NCBI RefSeq assembly: GCF_028551275.1
Contig: NZ_CP117026.1
Coordinates: forward strand, 1 to 64,000
Source of the DNA: Sphingomonas hankookensis
GTDB lineage: Bacteria > Pseudomonadota > Alphaproteobacteria > Sphingomonadales > Sphingomonadaceae
DNA: 64,000 nt
Reading direction: 5' to 3'
Shown piece by piece: positions 42,200 to 51,632 of this stretch. The notes beneath the pieces are model-generated. The model was given only the letters and a program-made list of their open reading frames with translations, did no database searches and was not told the origin of the DNA. The number at the start of each line of letters is the position of its first letter. Position 1 is the first letter of the stretch. A program made the translations under genes and the position numbers.

Positions 42200-44764
42200 A
42201 TGGCGAAGACCGGCTTCATCGCGCGCCTGCTCGGCGATACGCGCGCACCCGATCAGGGCACGCCGTCGCACGGTGCGCCGATGCTGTCGCAGTGGCTGCC
42301 GTACCGCAGCTATGACGCGCGGCACGACCTGTTCTACCAGACCGACAGCATCGCGTTCGCGCTGGAACTCGCGCCATTGATGGGCGCGGACGAGCGCACC
42401 GGCGAGATCATCGCACAGATGCTGTCCGAGAGCGTGCCCCCCAGCGCGCGCGTCCAGTTGCTCGCCTTCCAGAGCCCGCGCGTGGGCGCGCTGATCGCGC
42501 AATATGCGCTGCCGCGCTACAAGGCGGGCGGCATCCATCGCAAGATCGCCGAGCGGCGATCGGCGTTCCTGCGCCACGGCGCATGGGTGTCGATGTCGAA
42601 GGACGGACCGTTCCACGTCCGCAACCATCGCATCTTCCTGTCGGTCTCGATCCGCAGCGGCAAGGCGACGCCCGAGGAGCTGACCGGCGTTCGCGACAGC
42701 ATCGTCTCGACCCTGCAGTCGATCGACATGCCGGCAACCCGGCTGAAGCCGGTCGATCTGATCGCGCTGATCGACGACATCACCGCGCCGGCGTTCGACG
42801 TCTCCGACCACGTCTCGGAATATTCGGACCTCGATCCGATCGCCGACCAGTGCGTGCGGCGCGACGTCCAGACCGTCGTCCAGGCCGACCGCCTGCTGGT
42901 GTCGGTCGAGCCGCTGCGCGCGGTGACGAACCTGTCGGGCGAGACGCAGTATCAGGAGATTCGGCCCGACACGTTCGACTATCGCTTCTTCTCGGTCAGG
43001 AACCTGCCGAACCGCTGGGCGCCGTGGGACGTGCAGAAGCTGATCGGCGACATGTTCTCCGACAAGCTGCGTCCGGGGTGCCCGACGCTCACGTCGCTGT
43101 GCCTGTGTTACCAGGACGAACAGGCCGCCTCGTCGAAGGCCGGTTACAAGTTCATGCGCACGTCGAGCCTCGCGGACTCGAAGTCGGCGCGGCTGCTCCC
43201 GCAGCTGAAGGACCAGAGCCGCGAATGGGAGCATGTCACCCAGGAATTGCGCCTCGGCAAGAAGCTGGTGCAGGCCTATTATGCGGTCGGCATCATCAGC
43301 CCGAAGGGGCAGGGTGACGCAAACGAGCGCACCGTCAAGTCGATGTACAAGGCGGCCGGTTGGGACCTGCTCGACGAGCGGTTCCTCCAGATCATGGCGT
43401 TCATGTCGTGCCTGCCGATGACGCTGGGCAACGGGCTCGACAGCGACCTGAAGCGCATGAAGCGGCTGCGCACGATGCTGACCTCGACCGCGGCGAACAT
43501 GCTGCCGATCCAGGGCGAGTATCTCGGCGGGCATCTGCCGCACCTGATGTTCATCGGGCGGCGCGGCCAGCCCTTCTTCTGGTCGCCATTCGAGAACAAG
43601 GCGGGCAACCACAATGTCGCGGTGTTCGGCAAGTCCGGCTCGGGCAAGTCGGTCGCGCTGCAGGAGTTGTGCGCGGCGTTCGCCGGCGTGGGCGCGAAGA
43701 TCATCGTGATCGATGACGGCCGCTCGTTCGAGCATATGGCCAAGAGCCTGGGCGGCAACTTCGTCGAGTTTCGCCTACGCGACGGGTTCAGCCTCAATCC
43801 GTTCTCGATGATCGACGAGACGCTGGTGGCGCAGGACGAGGACTATCTCGTCGACGCGCTCGCAATGCTCAAGTCGATCATCGGGCAGATGGGCCGGCAC
43901 ATCGACAAGCTCAACGACACCGAGCGCGGCCTGATCGACCGCGCGGTCAACCAGGTGTGGGAGGCCAAGGGCAGGGGAGGGTGCGTCGACGACGTGATCG
44001 AGGCGCTCGGCTCCGACGGCTCGGTGCAGGGCACGGATCTCGCGATTGCGATGTTCCCGTTCTCGGGCAAGGGCACCTACGGCAGCTTCTTCACCGGCGA
44101 GGCGTCGGTGGACATGTCGAACGCGCTGACCGTGTTCGAGCTCTCGGACCTGTCGAGCCGCGAGGAACTGCGCTCGGTCGTGCTGACTGCGATCATGTTC
44201 ATGTCGTCGCAGACGATGCGCCGGATGGATCGCCAGATCCCCAAGGCGCTGCTAATCGACGAGGCGTGGCAGATGCTGCGCGGCGGGTCGATGGCCGATT
44301 TCGTCGAGACCTACAGCCGTACCTGCCGCAAATATGGCGCGTCGCTCATCACCGCGACGCAGTCTCTCAACGACTATTACAAGTCGGAAGGCAGCCTTGC
44401 GGCGCTGGAGAACTCCGACTGGTCGGTCATCCTGATGCAGAAACCCGACACGATCTCGGATTTCCAGAAGCACGGCCGCTTCGACATGGACCCCTACACC
44501 GAAAGCCTGCTGCGTTCCTTGAAGCGCAACGGCGCGGAATATTCCGACATCCTCATCAAGGGGCCGGAATCGATGGCGGTCGGGCGGCTCGTCCTCGATA
44601 AATATTCGGCGACGCTCTATTCCTCGAGCCCGCAGACCTTCGCCGATATCGAGCATCTGATCGAGCTCGGCTGCTCGATGGACGAGGCGATCGAGCGCGT
44701 CGCCTTCCCCGAGGAATATCGAGACAATCCTCCGGGCGAGCCCTGGGTGGAGGCGGCGGAATGA
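42200..44764 (+). CDS. traC: Conjugation ATPase TraC (VirB4-like)
   Basis: ATG 42200 starts an 854-residue cytoplasmic ATPase; the frame is open further left but overlaps traV. The N-terminal TraC_F region is clear (MLSQWLPYRSYDARHDLFYQTDSIAFALELAPLMG). Walker A is GKSGSGKSVALQE near residue 477 and Walker B KALLIDEAWQMLRGG near 683, followed by SRTCRKYGASLITATQSLNDYY. TraC powers pilus assembly and retraction at the inner membrane. Its stop overlaps the next gene by four bases. Confidence 0.95.
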   Translation: MAKTGFIARLLGDTRAPDQGTPSHGAPMLSQWLPYRSYDARHDLFYQTDSIAFALELAPLMGADERTGEIIAQMLSESVPPSARVQLLAFQSPRVGALIAQYALPRYKAGGIHRKIAERRSAFLRHGAWVSMSKDGPFHVRNHRIFLSVSIRSGKATPEELTGVRDSIVSTLQSIDMPATRLKPVDLIALIDDITAPAFDVSDHVSEYSDLDPIADQCVRRDVQTVVQADRLLVSVEPLRAVTNLSGETQYQEIRPDTFDYRFFSVRNLPNRWAPWDVQKLIGDMFSDKLRPGCPTLTSLCLCYQDEQAASSKAGYKFMRTSSLADSKSARLLPQLKDQSREWEHVTQELRLGKKLVQAYYAVGIISPKGQGDANERTVKSMYKAAGWDLLDERFLQIMAFMSCLPMTLGNGLDSDLKRMKRLRTMLTSTAANMLPIQGEYLGGHLPHLMFIGRRGQPFFWSPFENKAGNHNVAVFGKSGSGKSVALQELCAAFAGVGAKIIVIDDGRSFEHMAKSLGGNFVEFRLRDGFSLNPFSMIDETLVAQDEDYLVDALAMLKSIIGQMGRHIDKLNDTERGLIDRAVNQVWEAKGRGGCVDDVIEALGSDGSVQGTDLAIAMFPFSGKGTYGSFFTGEASVDMSNALTVFELSDLSSREELRSVVLTAIMFMSSQTMRRMDRQIPKALLIDEAWQMLRGGSMADFVETYSRTCRKYGASLITATQSLNDYYKSEGSLAALENSDWSVILMQKPDTISDFQKHGRFDMDPYTESLLRSLKRNGAEYSDILIKGPESMAVGRLVLDKYSATLYSSSPQTFADIEHLIELGCSMDEAIERVAFPEEYRDNPPGEPWVEAAE

Positions 44765-45135
44765 ACGCCTTCACGCATGAGCGCGACTGGCACGCGCCGG
44801 CTGCGACCGACTGGAAACGCACGGGCACGCGCGCGATCGGCGACGCCTGCTATATCCTGCTGCGCGTGTCGGGCTGGATGGCGATGACGCTGCTCGCGAC
44901 CTTCGGTGTCGCGATCCTGTTCTTCCTGATGCTCGGCGACTTCACCGCGCTCGGCTTCTTCTCGCAGGTCGCCAACCTCGGCACGCGCTTCGTCGCGGCC
45001 GACCAGGCGCGCCGCGCGGCGTTCGGCGACCAGCTGTTCGTCGTGTGGCTGGTCGCGTTCGGCATCGTCGCCGTGACCCGCGTGCGCCTGCTCGGCGCGA
45101 TCATCACTTCCACGAAAGGCCCCCGTCATGGTTGA
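44761..45135 (+). CDS. Small membrane protein of the tra operon
   Basis: The 124-residue protein has two likely membrane helices (VSGWMAMTLLATFGVAILFFLMLG and DQLFVVWLVAFGIVAVTRV). It overlaps traC by four bases and trbI by eight, so it is clearly co-translated with the transfer genes. I recognise no named F-type family, although a small gene often occupies this position between traC and trbI in related operons. A role in machine assembly is inferred only from its position. Confidence 0.65.
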   Translation: MNAFTHERDWHAPAATDWKRTGTRAIGDACYILLRVSGWMAMTLLATFGVAILFFLMLGDFTALGFFSQVANLGTRFVAADQARRAAFGDQLFVVWLVAFGIVAVTRVRLLGAIITSTKGPRHG

Positions 45136-45808
45136 TGTTCTCGATCGTCCCGAGGCCGCGTCCGCGGCGGTGGAACCGTCCGCCCCGGCGCCGGCACCCC
45201 GTGAGGACGCGGCCGGCGCGGCACCGCGGCGTCCGGTCGCGGACAAGGTAGACCGACGCAAGCCGCAGGGGCTGCCCGTCATCGCCTATGTCGCGGTCGC
45301 GCTGGCGGTCGCGGTGCTGCTGTGGGGGGCGTGGGTGACCAAGCATCTCCTGGCCCCGCCCGCGACCGTGCCGATGGCGAGCGTCCGGCTCGAAGGCATC
45401 GTCTCGGAATATGTCCAGGCGCAGAGCCACAGCAATGGTCAGCCCCAGCAGGTGGCCGCGCAGACCCAGGCGTTCATGTCGGCGCTCGACGACGAGATGA
45501 AGAAGGTCGGCGCGAGCGGCACCACTGTCCTCGTCGGCGAGGCGGTGCTGTCGAAGAACGTCCCCGATATCACCGACCAGATCCGCCGCGCGGTCTTCGC
45601 GCGTGTGCCGCTCCCCGCGGCCGCGCCGAACGCCCCGGCCGGTCCCGCGGTCGGTGCGATGCTTCCCCAGGCCTCCGGGAACGTCGCGCCGGCCGCGCCA
45701 GGGGCGGCGGTCCCGACCGCTTCGCCGTTCGGGCCTGCGCCGGTCTCGCCGGTCGAGGCGACGGTCACCCAGTCCGCGCCGGGAGGGGTCGATGGCAGCG
45801 GCAACTGA
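45128..45808 (+). CDS. trbI: Conjugation protein TrbI (F-type)
   Basis: The 226-residue protein has a cytoplasmic Pro/Ala-rich N-terminus, a single membrane anchor (LPVIAYVAVALAVAVLLWGAWVT) and the TrbI_F periplasmic region (VRLEGIVSEYVQAQ...GTTVLVGEAVLSKNVPDITDQIRRAVF). The C-terminal 60 residues are low-complexity Ala/Pro. F-type TrbI influences pilus retraction. It overlaps the next gene by 17 bases. Confidence 0.85.
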   Translation: MVDVLDRPEAASAAVEPSAPAPAPREDAAGAAPRRPVADKVDRRKPQGLPVIAYVAVALAVAVLLWGAWVTKHLLAPPATVPMASVRLEGIVSEYVQAQSHSNGQPQQVAAQTQAFMSALDDEMKKVGASGTTVLVGEAVLSKNVPDITDQIRRAVFARVPLPAAAPNAPAGPAVGAMLPQASGNVAPAAPGAAVPTASPFGPAPVSPVEATVTQSAPGGVDGSGN

Positions 45809-46385
45809 GGCGCTGGCGCGGGTCGGTCATGCGGCCCACACGGCGGTTGACGTCGCCGGGGACCGCGCGGCCCGAAAGGCGCTGATCGTCAAGCGGGTCC
45901 GCCAGTGGAGCGCGGTCGCGCTGCTCGGGATCGTGTGGGGCGGCTACAACTCGATCGCGGCGTGGCGCGAGACCCACGCCTTCATGATAAACGCCAGCGA
46001 GAGCCTCCCCAACTGGGCGTTCTTCATCCAGCGCGGCCGCGTACCCGCGAAGGGCGACTATGTGTTCTTCGCGCCGCCCGAGGGCGAGCTGGTGCGCCGC
46101 CACTTTGGACCGGATTCGGGACCGTTCGGCAAGCGCGTGATCGGCGAGGCCGGCGCGCTGGTCGAGCATCGCGGGGAATGGGTCTATGTCGACGGCGTTC
46201 GCGTCGCCCACATGAAGCCGCGCTCGCGTTTCGGCGAAGTGCTGACGCCGGGGCCGGTCGGACGGGTGCCCGAAGGTTGCTATTATGTCGGCACCGCGCA
46301 CCCCGACGGGTTCGACAGCCGCTACGGCGAGATCGGCTTCGCCTGCGCGAAGCAGATCATCGGCACCGGGACACCCATCCTGTGA
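45792..46385 (+). CDS. Conjugation S26 signal peptidase (RP4 TraF-like)
   Basis: The start is ATG 45792 with GGAGGGG just upstream, giving 197 residues. A membrane anchor (SAVALLGIVWGGYNSIAAW) is followed by the S26 catalytic pair: Ser in INASESLPNWAFFIQRG and Lys in GPFGKRVIGEAG. The box FDSRYGEIGFA matches the conserved D-S-R-x-G-x-(I/V) of the family. It probably matures the pilin TraA or other exported subunits. A dedicated peptidase of this kind is absent from the F plasmid itself, where the host LepB does the job. Confidence 0.88.
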   Translation: MAAATEALARVGHAAHTAVDVAGDRAARKALIVKRVRQWSAVALLGIVWGGYNSIAAWRETHAFMINASESLPNWAFFIQRGRVPAKGDYVFFAPPEGELVRRHFGPDSGPFGKRVIGEAGALVEHRGEWVYVDGVRVAHMKPRSRFGEVLTPGPVGRVPEGCYYVGTAHPDGFDSRYGEIGFACAKQIIGTGTPIL

Positions 46386-47041
46386 TCCGGCGCGCGGGCC
46401 TCTTCGGTGGAACGCTGGGCGTGGCGCTGGTCGCCTCGTCGTCCTGGCCGGTCGTGCAGGGCGCGCTCGCAAAGGATCACGGCGTGATGGGCCAGACCTG
46501 GGCGATCGCCGAGCCGGACCTGCTGGCGACGATCGACACCAGGCTCAAGACGCTGCAGGCCAATGGCGGCATCGAGCGTATGCAGACGGCGCTCCGCGAG
46601 AAGACCGAGGAGCGCGTGCGCAACCCGATTCCGGTCGCCGGCATCGGCGCGGTGCGCGAGAGCCGCAGCTGGACGTTCGACCCGACGATCGTGCTCGATC
46701 AGGATATCCAGGACCAGAAGGGCCGGCTCGTCGCGCGCGCCGGGCAGCGCGTCAATCCGCTCTCGTTCGTCGCGATGAAGACCGACCTCGTGTTCATCGA
46801 CGGCCGTGACGATGCGCAGGTCGACTGGGCGCTGAAGCGGTGGACCGCGCAGAATGCCAAGATCATCTTCGTCGCCGGCTCGCCGTTCAACCGTATGGGC
46901 GAGAAGAAGCGCCGCTTCTTCTTCGACCAGCAGGGCAAGCTCACCAGCCATTTCGGGATCGCGCGCGTCCCCGCCGTGGTCGAACCGGCGGGCCAGGTGC
47001 TCAAGATCAGCGAGATCGAGATGCCGGGAGCGGGCGCATGA
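46382..47041 (+). CDS. traW: Conjugation protein TraW
   Basis: The start is GTG 46382, overlapping the peptidase stop (GTGA). The 219-residue protein has an export signal (GGTLGVALVASSSWPVVQGALA) and the TraW pattern GQTWAIAEPDLLATIDTRLKTL, RSWTFDPTIVLDQDIQDQKG and PLSFVAMKTDLVFIDGRDDAQV. TraW is a periplasmic protein that acts with TrbC and TraU in pilus assembly. It overlaps the next gene. Confidence 0.9.
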   Translation: MIRRAGLFGGTLGVALVASSSWPVVQGALAKDHGVMGQTWAIAEPDLLATIDTRLKTLQANGGIERMQTALREKTEERVRNPIPVAGIGAVRESRSWTFDPTIVLDQDIQDQKGRLVARAGQRVNPLSFVAMKTDLVFIDGRDDAQVDWALKRWTAQNAKIIFVAGSPFNRMGEKKRRFFFDQQGKLTSHFGIARVPAVVEPAGQVLKISEIEMPGAGA

Positions 47042-47325
47042 TGTGGCTCGACATGCTCAGGACGCCGATGGCCGCGCCCGAGACGCCGGCCCTCAAGGCG
47101 ATGCGGCTCGCGATCCTGTGGTCGGCGATCGCGCTGGCGACCGCCATCTGCGCGTTGCAGCCGCTGCGCGCCGCGCTCGGCGCCGGGGCAGGGGGCGCGC
47201 TTGCCGGACTGGTGATGGCGCTGGTCGTGCTCGTGCCGGTCTATGTGATTGCCAAGAACCGCGCCGATAACGCCTTCCTCGACGCGAGCCTCGCGGCGCA
47301 GCCGGACGGGGAGGGCAGGGCATGA
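47038..47325 (+). CDS. Small two-helix membrane protein of the tra operon
   Basis: The 95-residue protein starts with two Met codons at 47038 and has two membrane helices (LAILWSAIALATAICALQPL and AGGALAGLVMALVVLVPVYVIA). It overlaps traW by four bases and traU by four bases. No family is recognised. The tight overlaps mean that it is made in step with the transfer proteins. It may be an inner-membrane assembly factor; this is inferred from context alone. Confidence 0.65.
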   Translation: MMWLDMLRTPMAAPETPALKAMRLAILWSAIALATAICALQPLRAALGAGAGGALAGLVMALVVLVPVYVIAKNRADNAFLDASLAAQPDGEGRA

Positions 47326-48335
47326 TCCGCCGCCTGCTCGCTCTGTTCGGCATGATTGCCGCGTTCGCGCTGCTGCCGGCGCCGGCGAGCGCGCTCCCGG
47401 CCAACTGCACCGGCAAGTTCGTCAACCCGATCACCGACGTCTGCTGGTCGTGTCTGTTCCCGCTGTCGGTGGGCGGGGCGCACATCTGGCCGGGAAGCCG
47501 ACCCGACACCAAGAACCCGAGCCTGCCGGTCTGCGCATGCGGTTCGCCGATCCCGCGCATCGGCATCTCGATCGGCTTCTGGGAGCCGGCGCGGCTCGTC
47601 GATGTGACCACAAAGCCGTGGTGTTTCCCGAACCTGGGCGGGCTTCGCCTCAATCCGGGGCTCGATATCGGGCAGGGGCAGTATACCGGCCCGCTCATCA
47701 AGGGCGGGGCGACCCAGGCCAGCGCCAACTGGCAGGCGCATTATTACGTCTATCCCTTGCTCTACTGGATGGAGATCCTGACCGACTTCCTGTGCTTCGA
47801 GCAGGCCTCGTTCGACGTCGCCTACATGACCGAGATCGATCCCTTGTGGAACGACGACGTGCTGACCACGCTCATCAACCCCGAGGTCGCGCTGTTCAAC
47901 AATCCGATCGCGGTCGCCGCCTGCGCGGCCGACTGCGTGGCGGCGAGCGCTAAGCTGCCGATCGACCCGATGTTCTGGTGCTCGGGCTGCAACGGCTCGA
48001 TGTTCCCGATGAACGGCAACATCGCGGCGCATAATTCGCCGGTCCAGTCTTCGCGCCTCGCAGCCGAGCGGCTGCTGTTCAAGATGCACCGGCAGGGGCT
48101 GGCCTGGGGCACCGCGGGATCGAAGGCGCTCTGCAACAAGTACGTCATGCCGATCCTGAAGAAGTCGCAATACCGCATCCAGATGACCAACCCGACGCCC
48201 ACGGTGAGCGGCAAATATGCCTGCTCGCCGATCGGCGCGACGACGCTCCCGCCCGATGCGGGCCGGGCCTTCCCCGTCAAGGGCGAGGACTTCGGCTACC
48301 TGCTCTGGCGCAAGCGCAACTGCTGCATGCTGTGA
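47322..48335 (+). CDS. traU: Conjugation protein TraU
   Basis: The 337-residue protein has a signal peptide ending at APASALPA and the highly conserved TraU sequence: CTGKFVNPITDVCWSCLFPLSVGG, PVCACGSPIPRIGISIGFWEPARLVDVT and FWCSGCNGSMFPMNG. It contains many Cys residues, which form disulfides in the periplasm. TraU is needed for DNA transfer and, to a lesser degree, for pilus formation. The DsbC-like protein of the operon may help fold it. Confidence 0.95.
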   Translation: MIRRLLALFGMIAAFALLPAPASALPANCTGKFVNPITDVCWSCLFPLSVGGAHIWPGSRPDTKNPSLPVCACGSPIPRIGISIGFWEPARLVDVTTKPWCFPNLGGLRLNPGLDIGQGQYTGPLIKGGATQASANWQAHYYVYPLLYWMEILTDFLCFEQASFDVAYMTEIDPLWNDDVLTTLINPEVALFNNPIAVAACAADCVAASAKLPIDPMFWCSGCNGSMFPMNGNIAAHNSPVQSSRLAAERLLFKMHRQGLAWGTAGSKALCNKYVMPILKKSQYRIQMTNPTPTVSGKYACSPIGATTLPPDAGRAFPVKGEDFGYLLWRKRNCCML

Positions 48336-48344
48336 GGACCTGAC

Positions 48345-49088
48345 ATGAAGAAGTTCCTCCTCTCCGCGCTCGCCATTGCCTCGATCGGGACCGGCTGCGC
48401 GGTTCTCGCCCAGACCGTCGAGGGGCTCGATCTCGACGCGATCCGCGCGCGATCGGCCAAGTCCGAACAGGACGCGACCGCGCTGGTGAACGAGGTAGAG
48501 CGGCGCGGCGACGCGTTCCGCAAGGATGCGCAGACCGTCCAGGCGGTCGCGCTGGAACAGATGCGCACGATCGACAAGGCGAGCCTGCCCACGGGGCCGG
48601 CGGGGGCGGTCGACTTCGACGAGATGATCCAGGCCGCCTCGACCAACCTCAAGGAGAACCAGGGCACCGCGCCGCAGTTCATGGTGTTCGTGTCCACCTC
48701 GATGCCCGAACAGGCGCTGAAGCGTATCATCGCCGATACCTCGGCCGCGGGCGGTGTCGTGGTGTTCCGTGGCTTCCCCGGCAATTCGGGGAAGGCGTTC
48801 ATCGCCGCGCTCTCCAAGGTGGTTGAAAAGGACCAGCAGTTCGCCTCGATCGGGATCGACCCGCGCCTGTTCCGCGCGTTCGATGTGACCGCGGTCCCGA
48901 CGATGGTAGTCTCGTCGAGCGATTTCACCCCGTGCGACGGTCTCACCTGCAAGACGACGCCGCCTCCGTTCGACCGCATCGAGGGCAACGTCACCGTGCG
49001 CTACGCGCTGGAGACGTTCGCTGGCAAGAACGGTCCCGGCGCGCTGGTCGCGCGGACCGCGCTCGCCAATCTCGGCCGGAATCCCTGA
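48345..49088 (+). CDS. trbC: Conjugation protein TrbC (F-type)
   Basis: The 247-residue exported protein (signal MKKFLLSALAIASIGTGCAVLA) has the F-type TrbC domain: FMVFVSTSMPEQALKRIIADTSAAGGVVVFRGF, IGIDPRLFRAFDVTAVPTMVV, which resembles a thioredoxin fold without the redox Cys pair. TrbC works with TraW and TraU in pilus assembly. It lies 9 bases after traU with its own ribosome-binding region. Confidence 0.9.
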   Translation: MKKFLLSALAIASIGTGCAVLAQTVEGLDLDAIRARSAKSEQDATALVNEVERRGDAFRKDAQTVQAVALEQMRTIDKASLPTGPAGAVDFDEMIQAASTNLKENQGTAPQFMVFVSTSMPEQALKRIIADTSAAGGVVVFRGFPGNSGKAFIAALSKVVEKDQQFASIGIDPRLFRAFDVTAVPTMVVSSSDFTPCDGLTCKTTPPPFDRIEGNVTVRYALETFAGKNGPGALVARTALANLGRNP

Positions 49089-49091
49089 ACC

Positions 49092-51227
49092 ATGCGGGGG
49101 GGCCGCCTCCTGATCGGTCTCCTCGCGCCGGTCCTGGCAGCGCAGGCGCTCGCCCAGGCCCAGTCCACCCAGCAGGGCCAGCAGGGCGTCGGCGACTTCT
49201 ACGGCCTGGGCGACTACACCTACTTCAGCGACACGACCCCCAAGCCCACCCCGACCCCCACACCCACATCCGCGCCGGTCGCCAGGACGACGGTGACCAG
49301 CGTCGCCGAGCCGAGCGCGGCTCCCGCGCGGACCACCGCCAGCACGGCCCGCACGGTTCAGCCCGCAGCGTCGAGCAATGCTGTCGCGGCCGAGCCGAGC
49401 GCGCAGTCGAGCAGTTCGACCTACACCTATCCCAAAGGGGACATGGCGGCGGCACGCGCCGCGGCGAAGGCGCTGGCGACCCCGGCGCGACAGGCATCGG
49501 GCGGCATCATCTCCTCGACCGACCTTCCCTCGACCATCCCTGGCTTCAGCAGCGGCACGCAGCCCGGCGAAGCCTATGCCGACGATCCCGACGCGCTGAT
49601 CGCGGCGGGCGGGTCGGCTGCGGGTGCTAACGAGGCATGGCAGCTGGTCACCGATCCGGGCCGCAAGGTCGTGACCGTGCCCGCCGGCGACCTCACGCGC
49701 GCGCAGGACGTCGAGAAGGACCCCAACAGCTATCTGGCCGGTCAGTCGGTGGGCGGTGTCGATAGCAGCTGCAAGCCGCTGCCGCCCAATGGCACCACCG
49801 ATTATTACGAGGCGACCTGCAACAAGGGCGCGAAGCTCGAGGAAACGCCTGCGACCTGCACCGGCAGGATGGACCCGGTAATCGTCGATACGCTCAGGTA
49901 CTTCTACTACGGCGTGCGCGACCAGAACGAGGGCCAGGGGTTCGCGCGCAACAGCGTCATGCAGGCCAAGGTCAGCGCCGGCCTGTGCCGGGTCGAGGCG
50001 GGGACGCCGCATATCTGCGATGCGCAGATCGAATTGGGGGCGGGCGGCGGCAACGTCGAGTCCTATCGCAAATGGTGCAAGAAGCAGTCGTCGATGCGCA
50101 CCAACGCGCAGCTCTATTCCTGCTCGGCCGAAATACCCCAGGCCGAGATCCCGGCCCACCAGAATTACGCGACCGGCACGGTGTATCTCAGGAAGGAAGG
50201 CACGCGCGAGGTCACGCTGACGCGCAATGAGGGAAGCTGTCCGGCGCTGGTGTCCGACACCGCCTGCACCGCGACCGGCCCGGAGGTCTGCACCGAGGGG
50301 CCTGAGACGCGGATCATCGACGGTGTGTCGGTCACGGCATCGTGCTGGGCGTGGTCGCGGCCGTTCACCTGTCAGCGCATCACCCAGGCGTCCGATTGCA
50401 GCGATCTGGAGAACGGCGGGAAATGCACCTTCCTGCGTGACGAGTGCCTCGACGATCCGCAGTCCGGTCCGTGCCAGGTCACGACGAAGGTCTACAAATG
50501 CCCGGTCCCGACGCCGCCTTCGACCGGTCCCAAGCAATATATCTGCGGTGATGACGTCTATTGCATCGACGGCGAATGCGAACCGGTCGAGCGCGAGGCG
50601 TCGACCGAGTTCAAGGACGCCGTGGTCGGGCTGCACGCGCTGGGCCAGGCCAATGCCGAGTTCGATCCCGATACGCTGACGCTGTTCTCGGGCAAGCGGC
50701 AGACCTGCCACAAGCCGGTGTTCGGACTGGTCAACTGCTGCGCGGGCAAGGCGTCGGGCCTCATCACGACCGCTGCCGGCGCGGCCGCGATCGCGGGCGG
50801 GCCGGTGGCGATCGCCGCGCTCGCGACGCCGTTCCTGACGATGTTCATGTGCTCGAACGACGAGAAGCTGCTCGACGTGCAGGACCGGATGGGGATGTGC
50901 CACAAGCTGGGCGAATATTGCTCGGACAAGGTGCTGGGCATCTGCACCTCCAAGAAGACGGCCTATTGCTGCTTCGAGAGCAAGCTGTCGCGCATCCTGC
51001 AGGAACAGGGTCGCCCGCAGATCAACAAGCCGTGGGGCAGCGCCAAGAAGGAAACCTGCAAGGGGTTCACGCTCGACGAATTCTCGCGCCTCGATCTGTC
51101 GGTGATGGATTTCACCGAGGTCTATGCCGAGTTCGTCGACGCCGCGAAGCTGCCCGACGAGATCGAAACCTCACGCCAGATCCAGGAGCGGATCAAGGCC
51201 TATTACGAGGCGAAGAAGAACCAATGA
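49092..51227 (+). CDS. traN: Conjugation mating-pair stabilisation protein TraN
   Basis: The 711-residue exported protein (signal GGRLLIGLLAPVLAAQALAQA) is rich in Cys after residue 215 and has the TraN layout: TCTGRMDPVIVDTLRYFYYG, CSAEIPQAEIPA, CWAWSRPFTCQRITQASDCSDLE, CCAGKASGL and the C-terminal SYCCFESKLSRILQEQGRPQ-like block ending in the conserved CKGFTLDEFSRLD. TraN is an outer-membrane adhesin that stabilises donor-recipient contact and chooses recipient porins. The N-terminal 150 residues are Ala/Ser/Thr/Pro-rich and look variable. Confidence 0.93.
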   Translation: MRGGRLLIGLLAPVLAAQALAQAQSTQQGQQGVGDFYGLGDYTYFSDTTPKPTPTPTPTSAPVARTTVTSVAEPSAAPARTTASTARTVQPAASSNAVAAEPSAQSSSSTYTYPKGDMAAARAAAKALATPARQASGGIISSTDLPSTIPGFSSGTQPGEAYADDPDALIAAGGSAAGANEAWQLVTDPGRKVVTVPAGDLTRAQDVEKDPNSYLAGQSVGGVDSSCKPLPPNGTTDYYEATCNKGAKLEETPATCTGRMDPVIVDTLRYFYYGVRDQNEGQGFARNSVMQAKVSAGLCRVEAGTPHICDAQIELGAGGGNVESYRKWCKKQSSMRTNAQLYSCSAEIPQAEIPAHQNYATGTVYLRKEGTREVTLTRNEGSCPALVSDTACTATGPEVCTEGPETRIIDGVSVTASCWAWSRPFTCQRITQASDCSDLENGGKCTFLRDECLDDPQSGPCQVTTKVYKCPVPTPPSTGPKQYICGDDVYCIDGECEPVEREASTEFKDAVVGLHALGQANAEFDPDTLTLFSGKRQTCHKPVFGLVNCCAGKASGLITTAAGAAAIAGGPVAIAALATPFLTMFMCSNDEKLLDVQDRMGMCHKLGEYCSDKVLGICTSKKTAYCCFESKLSRILQEQGRPQINKPWGSAKKETCKGFTLDEFSRLDLSVMDFTEVYAEFVDAAKLPDEIETSRQIQERIKAYYEAKKNQ

Positions 51228-51631
51228 CCGGCGTGACGCATCTGTCGGACCATCGTCCGTTTCCCGACCTTTCGGTCGCGGAATTCGCGGTGCTGATCGC
51301 ACTCCTGCGCGCCGGACCGCACCCGGCCGGGTTCCTCATCCCGACGCTCGACAGCTGGTTCGATACGAAGCTCTGCGTCGCCGATCTCGAACCGACGATC
51401 GCGCGGCTGATCCGCGCCAATCTCATCCTGCGCCGGGGCGAGACACTCTACCCGCGCCGGCACGCCCGCAACCTCATCATCGGGGTGTACGGCAACCTGT
51501 TCCGTATCCTCGCCGACGACATGGCGCAGCTCGTGTCGCTTCAGGAGCCGTCGCTCCTCGGGACGCTCAAATCCTACCTCACCCGCCGCGAACAGGAAGA
51601 TCGCGAAAAGCAGAAGAAGAAGGACGACTGA
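51224..51631 (+). CDS. Small soluble protein of the tra operon
   Basis: The 135-residue protein starts at ATG 51224, overlapping the traN stop. It is soluble and has a winged-helix-like arrangement (FPDLSVAEFAVLIALLRAGPHPAGFLIPTLDSWF...LEPTIARLIRANLILRRGETLYPRRHARN) and a charged C-terminus (RREQEDREKQKKKDD). The layout suggests a nucleic-acid-binding or adaptor protein in the cytoplasm, which is unusual between two envelope genes. No family is recognised. Confidence 0.6.
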   Translation: MTGVTHLSDHRPFPDLSVAEFAVLIALLRAGPHPAGFLIPTLDSWFDTKLCVADLEPTIARLIRANLILRRGETLYPRRHARNLIIGVYGNLFRILADDMAQLVSLQEPSLLGTLKSYLTRREQEDREKQKKKDD

Positions 51632-51632
51632 C

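Noticed and set aside
47241..50903. Minus-strand open frame of 1,220 codons
   Set aside because: It is antisense to traU, trbC and traN, is made of Arg/His/Gly/Ala-rich low-complexity sequence, and results from strong third-position GC bias in the real genes.
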